A DNA stretch of 32,494 nucleotides from a virus: the IMG/VR virus record IMGVR_UViG_3300047550_005624, positions 1-32,494 of that record; one strand, given 5' to 3'. The first letter of the stretch is position 1; each line of letters opens with the position of its first letter. Below the pieces are notes generated by a model. It was given only the letters and a program-made list of their open reading frames with translations. It searched no databases and was not told where the DNA came from. A program made the position numbers and the translations under genes. Positions 16,001-23,356 of this stretch are shown piece after piece.

Positions 16001-18964
16001 ATGAAAATATCGCAAGTTACTAATAAGTTTAAATTATTTGAAGGTGGCAATCTAGCAATAGGTCCATATCAAGCACAAAGTATTGATCTAACAGCGGTTG
16101 AACGTAACACCATTATTCCTAAACTTAATCAGTTATTGCTTAGTATTGATAATCTTTACAACCAAACATATGGTGAGCCTTTGTGGGGTAAAAAGCTATT
16201 AAGCACTGGTGGTTTTTTAAGTGGTAGTAGTTTGCATTTTTTCAATCTTAAGGGTATATCTGACGAAAAATTTGTATCTAAAAAGCCAACAGTTGGTGAC
16301 ATAGATACAATGGTTGATAAAAACAAAGAACAAAACTTACAGAAGTTGCTTCTTGCCTATAATGAAAAGCAAATAGGTCCTGCAAAGTTATTAGGCTTCA
16401 AAAGAGGAAATGAACAATTTTCCGCTTTATGGGAAATTGATGATCCAAAATTATATGTTCAGATTGATTTTGAGTTTGTTGAGTTTGAAAAAGATGCACC
16501 AAGTGAGTGGGCAAAATTTAGCCATAGTAGTGCATGGGAAGATTTGCAGGCAGGAGTGAAAGGTGTATTTCATAAGTATTTGATACAGTCCTTAGCTGGA
16601 CTTACGTTAAAAAACTTTTACTTAAGAAAACTTGTAGGTAGAGGTAAATTACGTCAAGAACAAGATGTACCTACCAGTGATAATATGTATAGTTTTGCTG
16701 TAAGTTCTAAAGAAGGTGGTGGACTACGACCAAAATACGATCCAGTTATTGATCCAGCGACCGGCAAACCGTTAGTTGTTAATAAATTACCTGTAATGAC
16801 AACAGCTCCTGCAACAGGTTATATTCGTGATGTAAAAAGTATCTTCTCAAAGTTATTAGGACACAAGCTAAAAGCAACCGATATCAAAAGAATATATGAT
16901 AATTTTTGGTCCTTCACTGGGATACTTTCAGCAATGAATAATGTTCTTTCTCTTGAAGAAAAACAAAAAGTTGCTAATGATTTTATACAACGTACAATTG
17001 GACCAGGTGTTCAAGGATTATATAAAAACAATCCAGACAAAGATATTAAAGAAAAACTAGTTGCCATCGACACAATGTTAAGAGCATTTAATCTTAGTAA
17101 ACCAAACAATTTTGATTCAATGTTACAACAATATCGTCAATCTTACCGTATGGCTGATGATGAAACTCCAAAAGAAGGAGTGGTTGCAAAAATGGCTAAA
17201 AATGCATTAAAGGAAGATACTCCCAATTTCAAACGTGTTGGTATACAACACTTGTATAATCCAGGAAATAGTGCAGAACTCAAAGACCTTGACTTTATCA
17301 AACTTTGTGAAGATTTGTCAGAACAAGGTGGTAACTTAGAAAATGTGGGTATATCACTTAAAGTAGATGGTGCAGGTATACGTTTTGGTAAAGACCAAAA
17401 TGGAAATCCATTCTTCATGACCAGTCGTGTTGATAAGCCAATGTATAAACAAAATATTGGTGATTTTGAAAAATATGGTATAAGCCAGGGCCAGAATAAA
17501 GAACAATTAGAAAGAACTAAAAATTACGACAAAGCTTTGGAAACAGTTGTTACTGCTCCATTCATGAAAGATATCCCTAGTGATACTATCATTTCAGCAG
17601 AGATGTTGTTCAATCCAATGGCTATTAAAAGTGATTCAGGATTAACTTTCGTTAACATTCCGTATGACCCAAGTAAATTGGGTAAAATAATGACAATAGT
17701 ACCAATCTCTATACGTGAATTTTCTACTGGTACTATTAGTCCATATAGTAATAGAGTCTTCAACTTATTGTTTAAAAACAGTAATCCTGATATAAAGATA
17801 GTAAATATGTCATTGGAAAATCCTGGTATTGACGTAAGTTCAATTGTTGACCCTATCGCTAGAAATGCAGATAAGTTATCATCAGCGATTAAGCAACGCG
17901 GAGATACTGAAGCTAAACAAAAAGCAAAAGAAGTATTAACTCAAGCTAGAAAAGAATTAAGTGAAGCTATTTACGATAGTCCAATAGAAGGTAAGAACCA
18001 ATTGGGTGATACCATAGAAGGATTAGTTGTTAGAATGCCAAATGGATTAATGGTAAAAATTACCAGTCCAGAAATGAAACAAAAGATGTCAGCAAAGAAA
18101 AATATTACTAAAAAGTCAACTACTGACAGTAATAGAACTAAACCTGCATTTGTTACAATAGGAAGTTTTGTTGGGCATATAGGACATCAACATTTAATCA
18201 ATAAAACAATAGAGGCAGCTAAAAAAGTAAATGGTGATGTATATGTATACGTAAGTCCAAGTATGGGCCCAGATGATCCTGTACCGCCCAATGTAAAGGT
18301 AGAAACACTTAGAAAGCTATTTCCAGAAATAGCTGATAACATTCAAACTTGGAATATAGAAGGTTCACCTGTTAAGAAATTAGAAAAAGAATTAGTACTT
18401 CCTGCCAATAGTCCATACAACAAGATTGTAGTTGTAGTTGGTGAAGATCGTGTTGAGGGTTTCAAGAAGTGGTTATCTGCTTTAGAAAAACGAATGAAAG
18501 ATCCAGATGCAGTAGCAAAATATGGTGGAACACAAAATCAAGTTGATTATGATGTTATAGGTATTCCAAGAAACTCATCTGGTGGCGGGAATGACATGAG
18601 TTTCACTAGATTGCGTAATGTATTGAAAGATCCAAACAAATCAGAACAAGAACAACTGGCTGCATGGGCAAAAGGCTTTGATACAGATAAGTTAGGTTTA
18701 GGTCATGTTAAAAAAGTAATGGATATATCAAAAGCAAACATGGGTTCATTAAAAGAGCAAGTAAAACTTTTGGTAAGTCAAATCAAACCATTGTTAAAAA
18801 ATGCTACCAATGAACAAAAAGTTAAATTTTATAATCTGTTGAAAGAAGCAAAAGACGAAATCGTAGATAAAAAATCTGTAGGTACTATTCAAAAAGAATC
18901 TAGAGATGGGAACACCCAAACTAAAATATTGGGCAAATCTAACGATTATCTAGAAGAAAAATAA
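16001..18964 (+). CDS. Three-part nucleotidyltransferase fusion: Pol-beta-type NTase, ligase-like adenylation domain, NMNAT-like domain
   Basis: A 987-aa soluble protein that seems to join three nucleotidyl-transfer folds. (1) Residues ~65-200: Pol-beta NTase pattern, GFLSGSS at 71-77, Asp100-Ile-Asp102 in GDIDTMV, and a third acid at Asp156 in QIDFEF. (2) About 415-700: covalent ligase/capping core, with motif I Lys454-Val-Asp-Gly followed by AGIRFG, ISAEML as a motif-III-like segment, Glu673-Gly-Leu-Val-Val as motif IV and MVKI near 686 as motif V. (3) About 715-890: HxGH cytidylyl/NMN adenylyltransferase fold, His726-Ile-Gly-His729, VYVSPS, and SFTRLR at 867-872 as the (S)xTxxR motif. Its N-terminus has LFE-GG at 13-16, like a T4 capsid-targeting peptide. 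Substrates unknown: RNA/DNA ends or NAD metabolism are options. Confidence 0.7.
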   Translation: MKISQVTNKFKLFEGGNLAIGPYQAQSIDLTAVERNTIIPKLNQLLLSIDNLYNQTYGEPLWGKKLLSTGGFLSGSSLHFFNLKGISDEKFVSKKPTVGDIDTMVDKNKEQNLQKLLLAYNEKQIGPAKLLGFKRGNEQFSALWEIDDPKLYVQIDFEFVEFEKDAPSEWAKFSHSSAWEDLQAGVKGVFHKYLIQSLAGLTLKNFYLRKLVGRGKLRQEQDVPTSDNMYSFAVSSKEGGGLRPKYDPVIDPATGKPLVVNKLPVMTTAPATGYIRDVKSIFSKLLGHKLKATDIKRIYDNFWSFTGILSAMNNVLSLEEKQKVANDFIQRTIGPGVQGLYKNNPDKDIKEKLVAIDTMLRAFNLSKPNNFDSMLQQYRQSYRMADDETPKEGVVAKMAKNALKEDTPNFKRVGIQHLYNPGNSAELKDLDFIKLCEDLSEQGGNLENVGISLKVDGAGIRFGKDQNGNPFFMTSRVDKPMYKQNIGDFEKYGISQGQNKEQLERTKNYDKALETVVTAPFMKDIPSDTIISAEMLFNPMAIKSDSGLTFVNIPYDPSKLGKIMTIVPISIREFSTGTISPYSNRVFNLLFKNSNPDIKIVNMSLENPGIDVSSIVDPIARNADKLSSAIKQRGDTEAKQKAKEVLTQARKELSEAIYDSPIEGKNQLGDTIEGLVVRMPNGLMVKITSPEMKQKMSAKKNITKKSTTDSNRTKPAFVTIGSFVGHIGHQHLINKTIEAAKKVNGDVYVYVSPSMGPDDPVPPNVKVETLRKLFPEIADNIQTWNIEGSPVKKLEKELVLPANSPYNKIVVVVGEDRVEGFKKWLSALEKRMKDPDAVAKYGGTQNQVDYDVIGIPRNSSGGGNDMSFTRLRNVLKDPNKSEQEQLAAWAKGFDTDKLGLGHVKKVMDISKANMGSLKEQVKLLVSQIKPLLKNATNEQKVKFYNLLKEAKDEIVDKKSVGTIQKESRDGNTQTKILGKSNDYLEEK

Positions 18965-18973
18965 TTTAGCTAT

Positions 18974-19009
18974 CTCTTTAAGTATTAAATAACTTAAAAT
19001 CTTAAAGAG
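18974..19009 (+). promoter_or_regulatory. Hairpin that buries the ribosome-binding site of the glycosyltransferase gene
   Basis: CTCTTTAAG (18974-18982) pairs perfectly with CTTAAAGAG (19001-19009); the loop is 18 nt. The 3' arm contains the AAAGAGG ribosome-binding site for the ATG at 19016. The loop holds ATTAAATA (18984-18991), a weak late-type box. RNA starting there would lack the 5' arm and leave the site open. Confidence 0.5.
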
Positions 19010-19015
19010 GAATAC

Positions 19016-19909
19016 ATGGCAGAAAAGAAAACTAGAGTCAGAAAACCAAAGGCTGAGGCACAACCAGTAGTTTCGGTTGAAGCTACTGAACAACCAAAAG
19101 AAAATAAAGAACTAAAACCAGGTCAGGTACAAGTTAACGTAGATTTTCTACGTAAAACTAAAGTACACATTGCAATGCCCTGTTATGGCGGGATGCTTAC
19201 TGAAGCTACATTCATGAGTTTCATCAAGTGGGCAAACACTGCAAAGCAATTGGGAATTGAATGGACATTAGAAACAATGGTAAATGAATCGTTGATTTCT
19301 AGAGGCAGAAATACATTAACTGCAAAGTTTTTAGGTTCATCTGAAAACACAACACATTTAATGTTTATTGATGCTGATATTGGTTGGGAGCCCTGGCATT
19401 TACTTGTATTGTTAAATCGTGATGTTGATGTTATTGGTGGACTATACCCAATGAAGACTATGCCAATCAAATGGGTAGTAAATGGATTTGAGGGTGCTGA
19501 AGAAGGTGCTGATGGACTACAAGAAGTAAGTAAAGCAGGTACAGGATTCTTATTGATCAAGCGTCATGTGTTTGAAAAAATGAACGAGCATCCTGCAGTT
19601 AAACCCTACAAAAATGATATTGGTTTAGATCCTAAGTATGATCAATATTTGAAAACATATTTTGATACTGCGGTACGTGAAAATCGTTACTTGAGTGAAG
19701 ATTGGACATTCTGTTCCAACTGGCGTGATTTGAATGGTAAGATATTTGTTGATAAGCGAATTTTGTTAAGACATAGCGGAAGTTATGTATTCTCACATGA
19801 AAGTCAAGAACATTTGCTTAAAACGATTGGACCAATGTATCTTGATCAACAAATCAAAGACGGTAAAGTAAAACTAGTTGATCAAGATGGTAATACATTA
19901 CCTACTTGA
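19016..19909 (+). CDS. Glycosyltransferase, GT-A fold (GT2-like)
   Basis: A 297-aa protein with a disordered basic/Pro-rich N-terminal tail (1-45) followed by a GT-A glycosyltransferase domain. Visible: VHIAMPCYGG at the start of the nucleotide fold, SRGRN, the metal/nucleotide-binding Asp119-Ala-Asp121 in FIDADIGW, a GGLYP loop, GTGFLLIKR, and SEDWTFCSNW as the likely catalytic-base region. No signal peptide or membrane helix, so it acts in the cytoplasm. It could decorate phage DNA bases, a virion protein or a host component; the sequence does not decide. Its ribosome-binding site lies in a hairpin (18974-19009), suggesting late-timed translation. Confidence 0.75.
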   Translation: MAEKKTRVRKPKAEAQPVVSVEATEQPKENKELKPGQVQVNVDFLRKTKVHIAMPCYGGMLTEATFMSFIKWANTAKQLGIEWTLETMVNESLISRGRNTLTAKFLGSSENTTHLMFIDADIGWEPWHLLVLLNRDVDVIGGLYPMKTMPIKWVVNGFEGAEEGADGLQEVSKAGTGFLLIKRHVFEKMNEHPAVKPYKNDIGLDPKYDQYLKTYFDTAVRENRYLSEDWTFCSNWRDLNGKIFVDKRILLRHSGSYVFSHESQEHLLKTIGPMYLDQQIKDGKVKLVDQDGNTLPT

Positions 19910-19930
19910 GTAGAACAGTGTAGTGACAAT

Positions 19931-19954
19931 GGTAAAGGGCTTATGCCCTTTACC
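19931..19954 (+). terminator. Terminator-like hairpin
   Basis: A perfect ten-pair stem, GGTAAAGGGC (19931-19940) with GCCCTTTACC (19945-19954), and a TTAT loop. No long T-run follows, so it may stop RNA only partly or protect 3' ends. A late-type box begins five bases later, so it separates the glycosyltransferase message from the next late unit. Confidence 0.6.
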
Positions 19955-19958
19955 TATT

Positions 19959-19966
19959 GATAAATA
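19959..19966 (+). promoter_or_regulatory. Late-type promoter box GATAAATA close to a start codon
   Basis: In TTGATAAATACTAA, directly after the hairpin at 19931-19954. It ends seven bases before the ATG at 19974; the expected RNA start is within one or two bases of that ATG, and no Shine-Dalgarno fits between. Confidence 0.45.
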
Positions 19967-19973
19967 CTAAACT

Positions 19974-21032
19974 ATGAATATAAAAGAGTTAAATTCGTTT
20001 AAGATGTCAGATGCTGTAAAGTTTCATGATACTTTAAACCAGAAAATTTTTAACAATGAAAAGTTAAAGCCTGAAGTAAGAAAGCAGTTATTATTAATAG
20101 CCAAAGATTTCATTACAGAGTTGGGCATTAGTGATTTGAATGTAAAAGACATAACATTAAGTGGCAGTAATGCAGCGTATAGTTATACCAAACATAGTGA
20201 TTTAGATTTACATGTTTTAGTTGACATGAGCAAATTATCTGATGACGATGTATATCAAGAGTTGTTTAGTGCGAAGAAATTTTTGTATAATGAAAATTAT
20301 GATATTAAGGTTCATGGTATTCCTGTAGAGTTATATGTTCAAGATAGTAATGAACCAGTTGTTAGTTTAGGTGAATATAGTGTTAAGAATGATAAGTGGA
20401 TCAAGTTGCCAATAAAACGTAAAGCTAATTTAGATCAACATGCTACAAGATTAAAGTATGAAAAACTTAAGGCAGTAGTGTTGAATTCGTTGAAGGCTAC
20501 CAAATCTTCACAAGTTGAAAAAATTACAAATAAGATAAGACGATATAGACAAGCAGGACTAGACAAAGGTGGAGAATTTTCACCTGAAAATCTTGCTTAC
20601 AAAATGCTTAGATCACAAGGATACATAACCAAATTATATGATTTAAGAAACAAGTTACATGGACAAGAATTGACCATTGAAACTATGTATAAGCAATCAT
20701 TTGAAGAAGATGCTACAATGCAATTTGCTGCTGAAAAAACACCAGTTATAAGTCCATATAGCGGAATCAAAGACAACCAATTTCGCGGAGCGATAAGTGA
20801 GATGCCAGATACATCTGGCCCAGTTGGTGTGCAACCAGGTGGTTGGAGAAAGTATAAACCCAAAACGACAGAAGGTGCTTCAGGATATATTCCCAGCAAT
20901 GCTGAAAAGGATGATCCAAGATTTAAAACAGCATTAACGGTTGATGTTAGGCCTAATTCATTACAAAAAAATGCAAAAGCGTTTGGATTTAAGGTAAAAA
21001 GATCAGGTATTCCACCAACGTTAAAACCATAA
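19974..21032 (+). CDS. Second Pol-beta superfamily nucleotidyltransferase
   Basis: A 352-aa protein. Residues 55-125 carry the classic NTase signature: LSGSNA with Gly64-Ser65, then Asp76-Leu-Asp78 in HSDLDLHVLVD and a third acid at Glu119 in IPVELYV, which together bind the metal ions and nucleotide. Residues 130-250 are helical and basic (IKRKANLDQHATRLKYEKLK). The last ~90 residues are Gly/Pro-rich and end in EKDDPRFKTALTVDVRPN and AFGFKVKRSGIPP, which looks like a separate tail module. Substrate unknown; tRNA-like, antibiotic-like and protein targets all occur in this superfamily. It starts right after a late-type box and has no Shine-Dalgarno. Confidence 0.75.
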   Translation: MNIKELNSFKMSDAVKFHDTLNQKIFNNEKLKPEVRKQLLLIAKDFITELGISDLNVKDITLSGSNAAYSYTKHSDLDLHVLVDMSKLSDDDVYQELFSAKKFLYNENYDIKVHGIPVELYVQDSNEPVVSLGEYSVKNDKWIKLPIKRKANLDQHATRLKYEKLKAVVLNSLKATKSSQVEKITNKIRRYRQAGLDKGGEFSPENLAYKMLRSQGYITKLYDLRNKLHGQELTIETMYKQSFEEDATMQFAAEKTPVISPYSGIKDNQFRGAISEMPDTSGPVGVQPGGWRKYKPKTTEGASGYIPSNAEKDDPRFKTALTVDVRPNSLQKNAKAFGFKVKRSGIPPTLKP

Positions 21033-21037
21033 GTTTT

Positions 21038-21045
21038 GATAAATA
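21038..21045 (+). promoter_or_regulatory. Late-type promoter box GATAAATA
   Basis: In TTTTGATAAATATTAAA, 23 bases before the ATG at 21069, leaving a short leader with TAGGAAAA. Conventional spacing. Confidence 0.5.
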
Positions 21046-21068
21046 TTAAATACGCTAGGAAAAATTAT

Positions 21069-21818
21069 ATGAAGATTGACCAAATCATAAACGAAATGAC
21101 CTCATCAGGTGCTGTTGCAAGTGTAAGTATGCGATTAGGTGCTACACAAAAAAGAGCGAAAGAAAGTGTTGAAGTTAAAGGTTTAAAGCCAGTAAGCAAA
21201 TTAAAGAATGCTAAGAAAAAAGGTCCTTATGCTAATAGCATTGTTGAAAACAAAGAACAGGTTAAAGTTAGTGAAGCAGAGTTACAAGAAGATGATTTAA
21301 TAGTTATTCCTGGTCGTGGACCAAAGCGTAAAAATGGATTTGTTCCAAAAGGACAAAGTAGAGTTGATCATGAAGTTGAGATGGCCCGTAGTGATGTATT
21401 AGCAACTATGAAGAATGCCAAATCAATTTATCATATGTTAAAAAATCGTAGTGAAGAAGAAGGTATTGAGGGCTGGGTACAAGAAAAGTTAATCAAAGCA
21501 AATGATTATTTAAACGCTGTCAAAGAATATTATGATGAACAGATGATGCAAGAAATGAATGGTGGTGTTATTGCTGCAGGTGGTGTAGGAGAAGGTGTGG
21601 CGGAAGGCTATAAAGAGCCTACTACTGCTGCCGGACATGCTAAAATGGCAGCTGAGATTAAGAAAATGTTAGACGACACATTGGCAGACAGAGGCGACAG
21701 GCACGGTAATCCAGATCCACAACGACTAGCCAGTGCATATGAATATCACACGCAAAAAGCTAAAGAGAAATCGCAAGGTGTGGCGGCAAGCAAAAATAAA
21801 TCTGATAAGAAATCTTGA
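21069..21818 (+). CDS. Late phage protein with QGVAEG-type boxes, possible internal head protein
   Basis: A 249-aa highly charged, helical protein. The ATG at 21069 is supported by TAGGAAAA upstream; an apparent TTG start at 21036 is part of the promoter box. The N-terminus MKIDQIINEM resembles T4 internal-protein targeting peptides (cut after I-x-E). The central helical domain (HEVEMARSDVLATMKNAKSI, then EEEGIEGWVQEKLIKANDYL) is known to me as a recurrent unit in T4-like aquatic phages, without assigned function. Then come GVGEGVAEGYKEP (box at 21591-21607) and near the C-terminus QGVAAS (21774-21790). Very basic tail (KNKSDKKS). No enzyme motif seen. Confidence 0.6.
   Translation: MKIDQIINEMTSSGAVASVSMRLGATQKRAKESVEVKGLKPVSKLKNAKKKGPYANSIVENKEQVKVSEAELQEDDLIVIPGRGPKRKNGFVPKGQSRVDHEVEMARSDVLATMKNAKSIYHMLKNRSEEEGIEGWVQEKLIKANDYLNAVKEYYDEQMMQEMNGGVIAAGGVGEGVAEGYKEPTTAAGHAKMAAEIKKMLDDTLADRGDRHGNPDPQRLASAYEYHTQKAKEKSQGVAASKNKSDKKS
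21591..21607 (+). repeat. QGVAEG-type box, copy 1
   Basis: GAAGGTGTGGCGGAAGG, read as EGVAEG. Nearly identical to the boxes at 22183, 23047 and 21774, and always in the same reading phase. Confidence 0.7.
21774..21790 (+). repeat. QGVAEG-type box, copy 2
   Basis: CAAGGTGTGGCGGCAAG, read as QGVAAS; the Glu is lost in this copy. Confidence 0.65.
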
Positions 21819-21828
21819 AAGAACAATC

Positions 21829-23346
21829 ATGAGATTAAATGAATTTGCAAGCGGTGATAAAGTTGTGACGGAAGGTATACAATCTGAAGATGTAGATCAA
21901 ATCACTAGAGATTTCGTACAACACTATGAAAATGATCCTATGGGTGTTTTCATGCATGCCAAATCTTCTTATCTTGATGCAGTAGGAAAAGCAAAACACT
22001 TTTCTAGAAAGGCAGCGGCCCTATATAAATCACATGCAAATATGTCAAAGCAAGAATTTCAAGATACTGTTATGAAATATTTTGGAAAACATTTACAAAA
22101 TAATGGATTCCCACTACATGCATCAGAGGGCTGGGGTAAAGCTGAACATGAACTTGTTAAAGATTTAATGAATTTGGATAATCAAGGTGTGGCGGAAGAT
22201 AAACTAGATGAAGTTAGTTCTAACTGGGAAGAAAGAATTAAAGCACAAGAACGAATAGCAGACTTAATACAAAGTACTGAAAATTGGGAAGACCATCCCA
22301 TAGACGATATAAATGAAATGAAAAAACTAGTTAAAATTGTAGGACGAGCGACAGTTATTCGTGATAGAGATAACTATCGCAAATTAGGTACTGCTGGCAA
22401 ACTATTAGATTTAATGACTCATTACTATAATCAGAAACAATTACGGTCAGGAACTTTGCCACAATTTACCAGTGCAGTGGCTAGTTCTCAGTATTTTGCA
22501 AGACAAATAGCAATGCATACTAATGGAACATACGATCATCGATATGCCAGAGTTTGGACTACTAGTCATGGTCAACGATATAAAGATCCATCTGACTATG
22601 TTGAATATAATTCTAAGGATGACTTAAACTCTGCATGGCAATGGATAGAAAGTAAAGGCAAAAAAGTTTATTATTACGATCATTTTAAGCATCTGAATAC
22701 TGCTGTAAAAATAGGAAAATTCATAGTTGAGCCTGCTTCCTATACAACACGGGCTTTTAGTGATTCGCCAGAAACAGTACACGCAATAAGTGTAAGATCA
22801 GCGGCAGTGATTAACAAAGCAGTAAGAAGACAGGTTGATATATCAGATCAACAGGCTAATGCACTCAAGGATATTGCAGCTACTAAAAATAAAAATGCAT
22901 TAGAAGGAATTAAACTGATAATGAGTATACTGCAGGGTGAACAAGATGTTAAGAGTGTTATTGATAACAGCAAAAAGTTAGATTCTAACGTTAAAGCAAA
23001 ACTTGATGCTATCATTGCTGGTGCTGCAAACTTCAAAGAACCTGATCAAGGTGTGACAGAAGGTCAATTAAATGAAAAATTCAAAAGCCAACAACAAGCA
23101 AAATTAATGTATGCAGTTGCTGGGAACAAAGATGTTTCTAAAAAAACAGGTGTAAGCCAAAAAGTTGCTAAAGAATTCATCAAGAAAAGTCATGATCAAA
23201 AAGTAAGTCAATTACCAAAAAAAGTTAAAAAAACTACGGAAGAAATACAAACAGGCGGAAGTAAAGGATTACCTTTCCCAGGTACATACGAACAAGAAAC
23301 AAATAAGTTTAAATATAAAGGTCAACGAAGAACACCTACTCTTTGA
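21829..23346 (+). CDS. Mosaic late protein with QGV(A/T)E boxes and a C-terminal DUF3008-like domain
   Basis: A 505-aa protein starting at ATG 21829 (MRLNEFASGDKVVTEG). It divides into three blocks at the boxes: block A, about residues 17-117, helical with His/Lys (FMHAKSSYLDAVGKAK); block B, about 125-405, with an aromatic beta part (YDHRYARVWTTSHGQRYKD) and helices; and block C, about 413-505, holding KFKSQQQAKLMYAVAGN ... VAKEFIKKSH, which resembles the small DUF3008 family. Boxes DNQGVAED and PDQGVTEG lie exactly at the block borders, and a related VVTEG at residue 12-16. Function of any block is unknown; the layout suggests shuffled modules with cleavable or flexible linkers. Confidence 0.6.
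   Translation: MRLNEFASGDKVVTEGIQSEDVDQITRDFVQHYENDPMGVFMHAKSSYLDAVGKAKHFSRKAAALYKSHANMSKQEFQDTVMKYFGKHLQNNGFPLHASEGWGKAEHELVKDLMNLDNQGVAEDKLDEVSSNWEERIKAQERIADLIQSTENWEDHPIDDINEMKKLVKIVGRATVIRDRDNYRKLGTAGKLLDLMTHYYNQKQLRSGTLPQFTSAVASSQYFARQIAMHTNGTYDHRYARVWTTSHGQRYKDPSDYVEYNSKDDLNSAWQWIESKGKKVYYYDHFKHLNTAVKIGKFIVEPASYTTRAFSDSPETVHAISVRSAAVINKAVRRQVDISDQQANALKDIAATKNKNALEGIKLIMSILQGEQDVKSVIDNSKKLDSNVKAKLDAIIAGAANFKEPDQGVTEGQLNEKFKSQQQAKLMYAVAGNKDVSKKTGVSQKVAKEFIKKSHDQKVSQLPKKVKKTTEEIQTGGSKGLPFPGTYEQETNKFKYKGQRRTPTL
21859..21875 (+). repeat. QGVAEG-type box, diverged copy 3
   Basis: AAAGTTGTGACGGAAGG, read as KVVTEG near the N-terminus; 14 of 17 bases match the CAAGGTGTGGCGGAAGG form. Confidence 0.45.
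22183..22199 (+). repeat. QGVAEG-type box, copy 4
   Basis: CAAGGTGTGGCGGAAG followed by A, read as QGVAED, between blocks A and B of the 21829 protein. Confidence 0.7.
23047..23063 (+). repeat. QGVAEG-type box, copy 5
   Basis: CAAGGTGTGACAGAAGG, read as QGVTEG, between block B and the DUF3008-like block C. Confidence 0.7.
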
Positions 23347-23352
23347 TAAATA
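23345..23352 (+). promoter_or_regulatory. Late-type promoter box GATAAATA close to a start codon
   Basis: In TTTGATAAATACATC, overlapping the preceding stop codon and ending four bases before the ATG at 23357. There is no Shine-Dalgarno. Confidence 0.45.
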
Positions 23353-23356
23353 CATC

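Noticed and set aside
9971-21038. TTG start codons at 9971 and 21036
   Set aside because: In both cases the TTG is part of the TTGATAAATA promoter box; ATG codons further on (9986 and 21069) are better starts.
21733-21828. A longer N-terminus for the 21829 protein
   Set aside because: It would overlap the preceding gene by 86 bases and gives an odd basic leader; MRLNEF at 21829 fits the late-protein N-terminal pattern.
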